From Candidatus Poribacteria bacterium (lineage in GTDB: Bacteria > Poribacteria > WGA-4E > WGA-3G), in contig PYJD01000013.1 of the NCBI GenBank assembly GCA_003635315.1, positions 1-42,928 on the forward strand: a DNA stretch of 42,928 nt, in the 5' to 3' direction. Positions 7,211-14,958 of this stretch are shown in pieces. The translations under genes were made by a program, and so were the position numbers. The notes beneath the pieces were generated by a model that was not told the DNA's origin, did no database searches, and was given only the letters and a program-made list of their open reading frames with translations. Each line of letters opens with the position of its first letter. Position 1 is the stretch's first letter.

Positions 7211-7975
7211 ATGAATTATAATATCTTAACAGAGAAATGGTTCATTGGATGTATAATATTCATTATTGTATTTGCATTTACATGTTACCTCTGGCATAAA
7301 AATGATATAGCATCATTTAAGAAACAACTGATCACAACGAATAACATAATGCCTGAAGAAGTTCAATCAAAAAAGAAAAAAAAGATTATCCAAAGAACAA
7401 GTCCTAATACAGATATGATGACAAAAAAGAATAAAAAGTTTCAAAACAGATCTAATACTTTGAATAATGAATCTGATTTAAAAAAGAAAACTACTGAAAT
7501 TTCCTCCAACAATGAGGAAACCATAAATAAAGATTTTGAATTAGATTTGCCTAATAAAAACGTAGAGACACGAATATCACCATTTGGTTTTGGACCATAT
7601 CCTGAAATTCCCAATGGATTTCCTTTTAAGGATCCCTGGACTTCTGTGACGAATTTAACCGACACACAAGCAAGAATCTCTGAGTTAATTCATCGTATAC
7701 ATATAAAACTATGGAATGAAGGAAAACGTCCTGAAGGTATCTCGTATGAAAATGGTGTTATTTATGCAACTTATCCAAATACAATATATGTAACTTGGGA
7801 TTATGATGAAAATGAGGATGGCACTATTGAACGGTATCCGAGTGAAGTCACTTCTGGTACCCTTTCTGATGAAGCAAATGCTCTTCTGGATGAAGGTATA
7901 ATTCCTCCAGATGTCATTGTTTATGACCACAATGAGGTAGGTATAGACCCTTATTCCTACCTTGGATTAAAATAG
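7211..7975 (+). CDS. Membrane-anchored protein of the FGFGPYP family (function unknown)
   Basis: The ATG at 7211 follows AGAGGA with good spacing; an earlier in-frame start at 7163 has none. The 254-residue protein has one membrane segment near residues 11-29, then a long Lys/Asn/Ser-rich linker (about 30-120). The C-terminal domain carries ISPFGFGPYPEIPNGFP, ENGVIYATYPNTIYVTWDYD and a final GIDPYSYLGL. The same three motifs in the same order occur in the protein at 23329-24072, so these are paralogues. N-terminus inside and C-terminal domain outside is the likely topology. I recognise no characterised relative; I recall similar uncharacterised proteins from Poribacteria. A micro-ORF with its own ribosome site follows 10 bases downstream. 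Confidence 0.7.
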   Translation: MNYNILTEKWFIGCIIFIIVFAFTCYLWHKNDIASFKKQLITTNNIMPEEVQSKKKKKIIQRTSPNTDMMTKKNKKFQNRSNTLNNESDLKKKTTEISSNNEETINKDFELDLPNKNVETRISPFGFGPYPEIPNGFPFKDPWTSVTNLTDTQARISELIHRIHIKLWNEGKRPEGISYENGVIYATYPNTIYVTWDYDENEDGTIERYPSEVTSGTLSDEANALLDEGIIPPDVIVYDHNEVGIDPYSYLGLK

Positions 7976-7985
7976 GAGAAGTATC

Positions 7986-8069
7986 ATGAAATATATGAGT
8001 AGATATGTTGTGATTATGTTTATATTATCAATTTTATGTATAACTATAGAATTGGTATTACAATCGTAG
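7986..8069 (+). CDS. 27-residue putative membrane peptide
   Basis: AGGAGA at about 7976-7981 precedes the ATG at 7986. The 27-residue product (MKYMSRYVVIMFILSILCIT followed by IELVLQS) is almost entirely one hydrophobic helix with a basic start. It lies 10 bases after the FGFGPYP-family gene, so co-translation is likely. The sequence after the paralogue at 24072 also encodes a short hydrophobic run (GISIFLMFVF) but without a usable start. Expression is unproven. Confidence 0.45.
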   Translation: MKYMSRYVVIMFILSILCITIELVLQS

Positions 8070-8203
8070 TAGGTTAACAGACTTATCCTATCAAGAATAT
8101 CAACTATAATTCATTCCTATATATATGGTTCGAAATTACATAATTCCAAGATTTGCTGCCTAAATAGGATAACTATTGTCTACAAATTATATAGTAGAAG
8201 AAA

Positions 8204-9247
8204 TTATCTGCTAATCCTGACACTTCCCGCCTGCATAGCCTTTTCAGCCTCTGCCTCAGTTGCCCAATTGAAATCACCTGGGAAGGTATGTGCCAATGCT
8301 GAATATGCACCAGCAAAATCAACTGCATCTTGAGGGGACTTACCATTAAGTAGACTGAAAATCAGTCCAGAAGAAAAACTGTCTCCACCACCAACTCTAT
8401 CAACAAGTTCTAAGTTCTCATATATACGCGATAGATAGAATTCCTCACCATCAAAAAGTAGTGTCCGCCAATCATTTAACCATCCAGTCTTTGCATCCCG
8501 TAGTGTTGTTCCAATCATTTCTATGTTTGGAAACGCTGCTTTAACCCTGGATGCAACCTCTTTATAACTCTCAGGTTCAAGTTTACTATAAGATTCAGTT
8601 GCACCTTCAGCAGCAAAACCTAAAGATTTTTCAAAGTCTTCTTCATTCCCTATCAATACAGAAACATGTTCCATCATCGGACTATTGGCAGCTTGTGCTT
8701 CTTCTGCATTCCATAATTTTGAACGGAAATTCAGGTCATAGCTTGTTTTCACACCTGAAGCACGAGCTGCTTTCAGTGCTTCAGCAGAGACAGCAGCAGC
8801 AGATTCAGATAATGCAGGTGTAATTCCACTCAGATGAAACCAACGTGCATTACTGAAGATTGACTTCCAATCAATTTCACCCGGTTGAACATTGGAGATC
8901 GCAGAATGTCCTCGGTCATAGGTGACACTACTTGCACGTGGACCTGCTCCCATTTCAAGATGGTAAAAGCCGTTGCGTTCAAAACCAACTCCATCAAAAT
9001 CAATCCAAACGATATTGGACATATCTACACCGAGTTCTTGTCCCTTATTACGAATATATCGTCCAGACCAGTTATCAACAAGACGGGATACCCAAGCGGT
9101 TTTCAAACCGAGTTGAGACCCATTAACAGCCACATTCATCTCTGCGCCGCCAGCAGTCATATCAAGCATGTTCGACTGTTCAAGTCGCATAAAATCTGGT
9201 GATGTAAGCCGAATCATCGCTTCACCAAATGTAACTAAATCATACAT
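8204..9247 (-). CDS. kdgK: 2-keto-3-deoxygluconate kinase-like PfkB sugar kinase
   Basis: This 347-residue PfkB/ribokinase-family kinase probably phosphorylates 2-keto-3-deoxygluconate (KDG) to KDPG for the Entner-Doudoroff-type breakdown of sugar acids. The N-terminus MYDLVTFGEAMIRLTSPDF followed by a GGAEMNVAVN substrate-side motif is typical. The C-terminal ATP motif is VGGGDSFSSGL, with the catalytic base at Asp289 (most kinases have GAGD; here the second residue is Gly). AGGAGA precedes the ATG at 9247. The gene follows the small zinc-motif membrane protein by 5 bases. Nearby sugar-acid dehydratase-like genes support a KDG substrate, but other ketosugars cannot be excluded. Confidence 0.8.
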   Translation of the reverse strand: MYDLVTFGEAMIRLTSPDFMRLEQSNMLDMTAGGAEMNVAVNGSQLGLKTAWVSRLVDNWSGRYIRNKGQELGVDMSNIVWIDFDGVGFERNGFYHLEMGAGPRASSVTYDRGHSAISNVQPGEIDWKSIFSNARWFHLSGITPALSESAAAVSAEALKAARASGVKTSYDLNFRSKLWNAEEAQAANSPMMEHVSVLIGNEEDFEKSLGFAAEGATESYSKLEPESYKEVASRVKAAFPNIEMIGTTLRDAKTGWLNDWRTLLFDGEEFYLSRIYENLELVDRVGGGDSFSSGLIFSLLNGKSPQDAVDFAGAYSALAHTFPGDFNWATEAEAEKAMQAGSVRISR

Positions 9248-9252
9248 ATATA

Positions 9253-9516
9253 TTATTCTCCTGATTCAAAACTGATTTTATTCTTATAGTCGTGATATAA
9301 TGTTTCTATGCAATTCCCACAGAATACATACTTTTTTCCATAATCACCGATCTCTTTTTCAAGTAATTCTGCAATAGGATATTCATCATAGCAGATCGCA
9401 CATTCTCTATTAATTTCTGTAGGAGTTATTTCTGTGTTGTTTTTCTGTTTGGTAGAAAGGAGTAAAATTACCAGTACAGTAAGAGGAATGATAAAAATAC
9501 AGAACACAAAAAACAT
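9253..9516 (-). CDS. Small membrane protein with two CxxC pairs (zinc/RING-like)
   Basis: An 87-residue protein: one N-terminal membrane helix (about 2-20), then a cytoplasmic domain with Cys39-x2-Cys42 (ECAICYDEYP) and Cys66-x2-Cys69 (FCGNC). This can bind one zinc ion and looks like half of a RING-type finger. TTAGGATAGACCT before the ATG is a good ribosome site, and the stop is 5 bases before the KDG kinase start, so the two genes are surely one transcript. Partner and function are unknown. Similarity to eukaryotic ubiquitin ligases may be superficial. Confidence 0.6.
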   Translation of the reverse strand: MFFVFCIFIIPLTVLVILLLSTKQKNNTEITPTEINRECAICYDEYPIAELLEKEIGDYGKKYVFCGNCIETLYHDYKNKISFESGE

Positions 9517-9720
9517 AGGTCTATCCTAACAAAGTCTAAGCCTTAAGCATAGATTTAATATAGCCGAAATACCCCATCAAGTCAACTGAAATCAGTTATA
9601 TAACCCAGAATTCCTACCATGCAGATGTATGTATCTTCAGACAAAAAGAATCCATAAATCTGTGTCTCCTTATGGATTGATGACACAGTCAATAGTAAAC
9701 TTATCTTTCTATTAAACAGT

Positions 9721-9734
9721 AGAAATGGTATGAT
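9721..9734 (+). promoter_or_regulatory. AGAAATGGTATGAT repeat end doubling as an extended -10 box
   Basis: AGAAATGGTATGAT matches the right end of the small inverted-repeat elements and contains TGGTATGAT, an extended -10-like sequence. It ends 8 bases before the ATG at 9743, which would make the transcript nearly leaderless. No good -35 box is seen. Confidence 0.4.
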
Positions 9735-9742
9735 TAACGACT

Positions 9743-10864
9743 ATGAGTAAGATATCGAATATAGAAGTTTTTCCTACTTCTGTGGGAATGAAGGATAAAT
9801 TCACCATTGGTACTGGATTTGTAGGTGATCCAGATGCTGCAGGTGAACATATATTTGTCAAGATAACAACCGATGATGGGTATATTGGTTGGGGAGAACA
9901 ACGTGCCCTACCATCGTGGAGTTATGAAACTACGGAATCAATTACATCTACGATACGGTATCATATTGCCCCCTTACTCTTAGGACAAAATCCACTCTCA
10001 CGGAATGAGATTGCGAAGAGAATATATAATTCATTGAAACCCGCAGTAAGCAATGGTCATCCATTTGCTAAGGCTGCTGTAGATATTGCGATACATGATC
10101 TCTGCGGAAAAATCTTAGATACACCCTTACATTCACTGTTCGGAGGAAAACAGCATAGTAGCCTACCACTCTGTTATGCCTTGAGTATTGATTCCCCAGA
10201 AATTATGGCATTGAAGGCAAAAGCACTTCAACCCTGTTCGTGTTTTAAGGTAAAAGTTGAAGGTGTACCTGAAAAGGATGAAGAACGGATCAAGACAATT
10301 AATGAAATAACACCAGATGCCAAACTGTGGATTGATGCCAATCAATCATATACCCCTGCTAATGCACTGGATCTACTGAGAAGGATTGAAGACGTTAACC
10401 AAGTCTATTGTATTGAACAACCGGTTGCCAGTCAGGATTGGTTCGGAATGAAACGGGTAAGAGAAGGATCACATCTACCAGTTGCAATAGATGAAGGATG
10501 TTTCTCACATTTTGACCTTGCTAAGATAGCAAATCTCGAATGTGCTGATGCGGTGGTGCTTAAACTATGTAAATCTGGTGGGTTATTAGAGTGTATCAAG
10601 ACTGCCAATATAGCCGAAGCTAATGCTATTGAAATCCTTGGAAGCGGTTTGACAGAGGCTGGTATAGGTTTTATCGCAAGTGTCCATTTATTTTCTACGT
10701 TAGATCTGGTATTACCTGCTGAACTAAATGCTCCAGTTTTTTTGGATTCGTTGGTTGGAAGTGGAATAGAAATAGAGGATCATGTAGTAACAGTTCCAGA
10801 TGGACCTGGTTTAGGGTTTTTACCCGATGAAGAATATATCAAAGCTCATCCTCTACCAAGTTAA
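9743..10864 (+). CDS. Mandelate racemase/muconate lactonizing enzyme family protein (enolase superfamily)
   Basis: A 373-residue enolase-superfamily enzyme that abstracts a proton next to a carboxylate. All expected residues are visible: Lys169-x-Lys171 (FKVKV) on strand 2; the metal ligands Asp198 (WIDANQ), Glu225 (CIEQP) and Asp250 (IDEG); and Lys274 (VLKLCKSGG) on the opposite face. The Lys-x-Lys plus Lys pattern points to the MLE/dipeptide-epimerase-like branch rather than the mandelate racemase His-Asp branch. The substrate is not predictable; a sugar acid or cycloisomerase-type lactone is plausible next to KDG kinase. Its last 26 bases overlap the convergent MFS gene. Confidence 0.8.
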   Translation: MSKISNIEVFPTSVGMKDKFTIGTGFVGDPDAAGEHIFVKITTDDGYIGWGEQRALPSWSYETTESITSTIRYHIAPLLLGQNPLSRNEIAKRIYNSLKPAVSNGHPFAKAAVDIAIHDLCGKILDTPLHSLFGGKQHSSLPLCYALSIDSPEIMALKAKALQPCSCFKVKVEGVPEKDEERIKTINEITPDAKLWIDANQSYTPANALDLLRRIEDVNQVYCIEQPVASQDWFGMKRVREGSHLPVAIDEGCFSHFDLAKIANLECADAVVLKLCKSGGLLECIKTANIAEANAIEILGSGLTEAGIGFIASVHLFSTLDLVLPAELNAPVFLDSLVGSGIEIEDHVVTVPDGPGLGFLPDEEYIKAHPLPS

Positions 10865-12023
10865 TTCTTCTTGCAATAAATAATTGTAGAACTATAGAAA
10901 TTCCAATGACGATAGCACACAGTAGATACGGACTTTTAGGACCAAGAACTGTATCTGCTACAACGCCTCCCAACAATGGTCCCAATAAACTTCCAAAAGC
11001 CAAAAAGGCTTCATGCCATCCACTCTTATTCCCTTTATCTTCATGCTGATATAATCCATAGTATAGACTACTGAAATACGTTATAGCCGTAGAAATCCCT
11101 ATGATCAAAAATGCACATATCCAAAATAGTGTATGTTGAATGTACCATACCCCTAATAAACATATTGTTGTGAATATTTGTACTATGATTATTGGATTTA
11201 GTCGAAAATGTAGTCGTGTTGAGAATTTTGTACCTAATAGTAGGAATGTAAGTGTCTGAATACCTCCGAGTGCTAACATCATATTACCAAATACAACAGA
11301 TGCAATTCCCATTTCTATAGTTAACTTTGGTGCAAGCAACCGAAGAACACCAAGAACAAAATATGAGGAGAAATTCGCACAACGAGATAAGTTAAGATAG
11401 ATTCTACGAACTGTTGGTGAGGGTAAACCTGGTGGGGTTGGTTCAGGGTTGATTGATGTAAGTTCAGGCTTGGGTTTGAATTTACTTACATATAAAACAA
11501 CTATTGAAATAAGACCGATAATACTTGATAAATAAAAAGGACGAAATGGATTAATCTCATTATATAGATAACTGGATAATGTTGGACCTAAGGTGATACC
11601 CGTACTCCAAAACAGATTGAAGAGCATCACGCGATGTAATAATTGTCCTTCACCCTCCCGTTCGGCTAACCATGCCTCATAAGCAGGCCAAAATAGAGAC
11701 ATACTGACACCGATTATTGGAAAGATCAGTAGGAGATGTAATTTCTGATTGCAATAGGGAAGTGCGAAACTAACACCCGCAAGAAGCAAACACCCCACAT
11801 ACAGCATCTGAGTACGATTTACACGGTCAGATAGTTTACCCATAGGGACTGCAAGTAGTGCATAAATCGCAAGTGTGATACCATCTATCAATCCTAAGAA
11901 GGATGACGATAGATTTAAATAGCTTGTATAGAAGGATGAATTTGTTAATACACTACTAAATGCATAATCAAGCAATAAGGCAGGTAGATATATTATGATT
12001 ATGTGAATTGGTTTTAGACGCAT
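10839..12023 (-). CDS. Major facilitator superfamily transporter
   Basis: A 394-residue protein with about twelve membrane helices in two halves split by a charged loop near residues 185-205 (KFKPKPELTSINPEPTPPGL). The loop after helix 2 carries GKLSDRVNRT, a good MFS motif A (GxLxDRxGR-type). The substrate cannot be read from the sequence. The gene runs head-on into the enolase-superfamily gene with a 26-base overlap. No clear ribosome site precedes the ATG. Neighbouring sugar-acid genes make an organic acid or sugar substrate conceivable, but this is only inference. Confidence 0.8.
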   Translation of the reverse strand: MRLKPIHIIIIYLPALLLDYAFSSVLTNSSFYTSYLNLSSSFLGLIDGITLAIYALLAVPMGKLSDRVNRTQMLYVGCLLLAGVSFALPYCNQKLHLLLIFPIIGVSMSLFWPAYEAWLAEREGEGQLLHRVMLFNLFWSTGITLGPTLSSYLYNEINPFRPFYLSSIIGLISIVVLYVSKFKPKPELTSINPEPTPPGLPSPTVRRIYLNLSRCANFSSYFVLGVLRLLAPKLTIEMGIASVVFGNMMLALGGIQTLTFLLLGTKFSTRLHFRLNPIIIVQIFTTICLLGVWYIQHTLFWICAFLIIGISTAITYFSSLYYGLYQHEDKGNKSGWHEAFLAFGSLLGPLLGGVVADTVLGPKSPYLLCAIVIGISIVLQLFIARRINLVEDEL

Positions 12024-12089
12024 TTAGTGAGAATTGTTGGTGGGTATGTTTATACGATTTCAGTGTGATTATAATTCATAGAAAATAGT

Positions 12090-13082
12090 CTATGGTTCAA
12101 TTATTTTAGCATCAATTGTATGATATCCAATAGCATCGACCGGTTCAGCAGTAATACCAATTTCATCTTGAGTTATTCCACTATATGTTGTAGCTCTGGC
12201 ATATATCTCAATAGGTCCTATATCTTTTGGTACATTCCAGGTCCATTTCCACAATACCCATGCAAGTGGTGTGTCTTTAGCCCAGATTTCAGCTTCATGC
12301 CAAGTCTCACCATAATCAATACTAACCTCAATTAATTTGATACCCCCATGATGTCCACCATCAAAAGCTGCCCCACTCACGATGTATTCAGAACCGGCAA
12401 CAATTTCCTGATCAGGTGCAGGTGTACCAATTACTGTGGCAAGTTTAATATTTGCAATCGGATCCCACCCTCTTTTTTCCCAATAACTCTCGTGTTTAGT
12501 GGCTAATTGTATGTTAACAATCCATTTTGGATTCTTGGTCCCATAATGTCCAGGGTTTAATAACCGTATAGGAAAGCCATGTTCGACCGGTAGTGGTACG
12601 CCATTCATTTCATAGGCAAGAATGGTATCCTCCTGAATTGCGTCCTCTAACGGAATAGCTGTATGGTAACCATCAGCACATACAAAAACCACAACCTTAA
12701 CACCATCTTTGATACCAACCTTATCTAATAGATCTTTTAAACGTACACCTTTCCACATAGCATTACTCATCTGTTCAGTTCCAATGGGGTCACCAATACA
12801 TTTTAGAGTACGCATCGTTTCCACTGATTCCATATTCTTGATTGTAGCCAGGGTAAATGGTGGAACCATTTTTTCAATCATTCCAGTCACCGCTAATCGC
12901 CAATTTTTTTCTTCGATTTTGGCAGGTTTATCAATCTGAAGAATATAGAATTGGTCATTAGGTGTAATCAGAGTGAGTGGTTTTAGCGTTTGATGATCAT
13001 CTGCTAATAGGTCTAATTTTATCGGTAGTACCATACCGGCTGAACTAATTGCTGTTAATTTGATGAAAGATCTTCGTTTCAC
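12090..13082 (-). CDS. Tat-exported molybdopterin oxidoreductase, sulfite-oxidase fold
   Basis: A 330-residue protein starting at a GTG (13082) 5 bases after GGAG. The N-terminus KRRSFIKLTAISSAG is a twin-arginine signal. The oxidoreductase molybdopterin domain follows, with the molybdenum-ligating Cys95 in MRTLKCIGDPIG, as in sulfite oxidases. It includes VEHGFPIRLLNPGHYGTKNP and a C-terminal Mo-co dimerisation domain (about 215-330, DGGHHGGIKLIEVSIDYGET). It probably works in the periplasm as a sulfite oxidase or related oxo-transferase; the electron acceptor is not encoded nearby. The 64-residue membrane protein gene ends 16 bases upstream, suggesting a joint transcript. Confidence 0.85.
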   Translation of the reverse strand: MKRRSFIKLTAISSAGMVLPIKLDLLADDHQTLKPLTLITPNDQFYILQIDKPAKIEEKNWRLAVTGMIEKMVPPFTLATIKNMESVETMRTLKCIGDPIGTEQMSNAMWKGVRLKDLLDKVGIKDGVKVVVFVCADGYHTAIPLEDAIQEDTILAYEMNGVPLPVEHGFPIRLLNPGHYGTKNPKWIVNIQLATKHESYWEKRGWDPIANIKLATVIGTPAPDQEIVAGSEYIVSGAAFDGGHHGGIKLIEVSIDYGETWHEAEIWAKDTPLAWVLWKWTWNVPKDIGPIEIYARATTYSGITQDEIGITAEPVDAIGYHTIDAKIIEP

Positions 13083-13098
13083 TTCGTCTCCAAATAGG

Positions 13099-13293
13099 TT
13101 AATTTTGCTTTTTCTTACGACTACGCATACGCATCGTTATTTTTGTAACACCCCTTACCATAATAGCAGCACCCGACAAGAGAAATAGATAAAGACCCAT
13201 TTGCCATTGATAGAGAAAATATGAAAAAATACATACTACCATAAAGACAATAAAGGTGTTTAATAATGTTGTGTTCTCATACCACTTTTGCAT
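13099..13293 (-). CDS. 64-residue membrane protein upstream of the molybdoenzyme
   Basis: Two hydrophobic segments (about 12-30 and 33-48) are followed by a strongly basic tail (MRMRSRKKKQN). The stop lies 16 bases before the GTG of the sulfite-oxidase-like gene on the same strand. Such a small protein could anchor or assist the exported enzyme, but it is far too short to be the haem protein MsrQ that pairs with MsrP. I recognise no family. No strong ribosome site is seen, so the start is uncertain. Confidence 0.5.
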   Translation of the reverse strand: MQKWYENTTLLNTFIVFMVVCIFSYFLYQWQMGLYLFLLSGAAIMVRGVTKITMRMRSRKKKQN

Positions 13294-13453
13294 AAAATTG
13301 GAATAGAAGAATATTAACTGCTACAATCTAATTTAATGATATAATATCACACTGGATGCTAATGATAATATCATAAATATACTCAATATTCAATTCATAA
13401 TAGGAATAAACTATCTGTATTTAACCTATTTTCAAGAAGGGAAACGGACGATA

Positions 13454-14941
13454 ATGGCAAAAAAACCAAATATTCTTTTTCTGATGACAGATCAACAACG
13501 ATTTGATACGATTCGAGCACTGGGTAATCCAATAATTCAAACCCCAGCACTTGATCGATTAGTACGTGAAGGTACGAGTTACACATCTGCATATTGTCCT
13601 TCTCCAGTATGTGTTGCATCTCGTTGCAGTTTTCTACTTGGTCAATTTCCTCATGAAACAGGATGTACAACTAATTCAGCAATGCCACAAGATCGTCCAT
13701 CCGTTATGGAAATTCTCAATGAAGTTGGATATCAAACACACGGAATTGGTAAAATGCACTTCACTCCCCAAGGTAAGAAGATGTGGGGTTATGAAACACG
13801 TGATTTTTCTGAAGAGGGAGCAGGACCGGATGATTATACCAACTTTTTAGTAGAAAATGGTTATGACCATATTGTTGCCCCACACGGTGAAAGAAGCGAA
13901 TACTACTATATACCGCAACAATCACAAGTGCCAGAAAGACTCCATCATACACAATGGGTAGGTGATAGAACACTTCAATTTCTCTCTGATAGAGATACAG
14001 ATAGACCCTTTTTATGTTGGAGCAGTTTTATCAAACCTCATCCACCCTTTGAATCACCTGTTCCTTGGAATAGATTATATCGTCCTGTTGAGATGCCACT
14101 CCCATATCTACCGACCGACTATCAACATCTCTATACCTACTGGAATCGTCATCAGAATCGATATAAATATCGGGATCAAGGTAGGGATATGAACTTACTA
14201 CGAACAATGCGTGCAGCATACTATGCAGCAATCTCTTTCATAGATTATCAAGTAGGAAGAATCATTGAGTTTCTTGAAAATGAGGGTGATCTTGATAATA
14301 CGCTCATTCTATATACCTCTGATCATGGTGAATTACTCGGTGATTATGACTGTTATGGTAAACGTTCCTTTCTTGATGCTGCGGCAAGAATTCCCTTATT
14401 GGTACGATATCCAGAACGGTTTTCAGAAAATATACAGTGTGATTTGCCTACAAGTCTTGTTGATGTATTACCCACCAGTCTATGTGCTGCAGGTTTAACA
14501 CCTTCTTCTGACCATAGTGGTTTGGACTTAGCGGATATTGCTACTGGCAATGTTGACCGAGAAGGGATTATTGGACAATTGGCAGACCAAAATAGAGGTT
14601 TATATATGTATATGACCAGTGAATATAAATATATATACTCTGCTGCAGATAGAAAAGAATGGTTGTTCAGACGTTTACCTGGACACCTTGATGAAAGAAG
14701 TCTTGCTGGTAATCATGGCTATGGTGGTATATTAAATGACTATAGAAACAGATTGATTAACTGGTTCAAAGAGGATGGTTATGATATACCGCTGGATGGC
14801 AATAAATGGCGTGAATTTACACCACCTTATGAAAATGATAATCCGGATGCGGAACTTCTTTACCAAGATGGTCGGTCGTCAAGTGACCGTCTCCCACCAG
14901 GATATGTACCTCAAATTGATCCACTTCGAAGACGTTCCTAA
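13454..14941 (+). CDS. Type I sulfatase (alkaline-phosphatase superfamily)
   Basis: A 495-residue sulfatase. The formylglycine motif is Cys53-Val-Ala-Ser-Arg57 (SPVCVASRCSFLLGQFPHETG region), the Cys-x-Ala-x-Arg variant of Cys-x-Pro-x-Arg. Metal ligands are seen at the N-terminus (LFLMTDQQRFDT) and in YTSDHGELLGDY. The C-terminal part is typical of choline-sulfatase/phosphonate-monoesterase-like members. No signal peptide is evident, so it is probably cytoplasmic and acts on a small sulfate ester or an imported sugar. AAGGGAAACGGACGATA precedes the ATG. The adenylate-forming enzyme follows after 17 bases, suggesting one transcript. A Cys-type sulfatase needs a formylglycine-generating enzyme, not seen here. 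Confidence 0.88.
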   Translation: MAKKPNILFLMTDQQRFDTIRALGNPIIQTPALDRLVREGTSYTSAYCPSPVCVASRCSFLLGQFPHETGCTTNSAMPQDRPSVMEILNEVGYQTHGIGKMHFTPQGKKMWGYETRDFSEEGAGPDDYTNFLVENGYDHIVAPHGERSEYYYIPQQSQVPERLHHTQWVGDRTLQFLSDRDTDRPFLCWSSFIKPHPPFESPVPWNRLYRPVEMPLPYLPTDYQHLYTYWNRHQNRYKYRDQGRDMNLLRTMRAAYYAAISFIDYQVGRIIEFLENEGDLDNTLILYTSDHGELLGDYDCYGKRSFLDAAARIPLLVRYPERFSENIQCDLPTSLVDVLPTSLCAAGLTPSSDHSGLDLADIATGNVDREGIIGQLADQNRGLYMYMTSEYKYIYSAADRKEWLFRRLPGHLDERSLAGNHGYGGILNDYRNRLINWFKEDGYDIPLDGNKWREFTPPYENDNPDAELLYQDGRSSSDRLPPGYVPQIDPLRRRS

Positions 14942-14958
14942 CGTACTGATTATCTCAG

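Noticed and set aside
8083..8172. 9-bp inverted repeat TTATCCTAT/ATAGGATAA between convergent genes
   Set aside because: The arms are 72 bases apart and short; likely chance in AT-rich DNA.
13566..14550. Several open frames opposite or alongside the sulfatase gene
   Set aside because: Shadows of the sulfatase, which carries all family motifs in its own frame.
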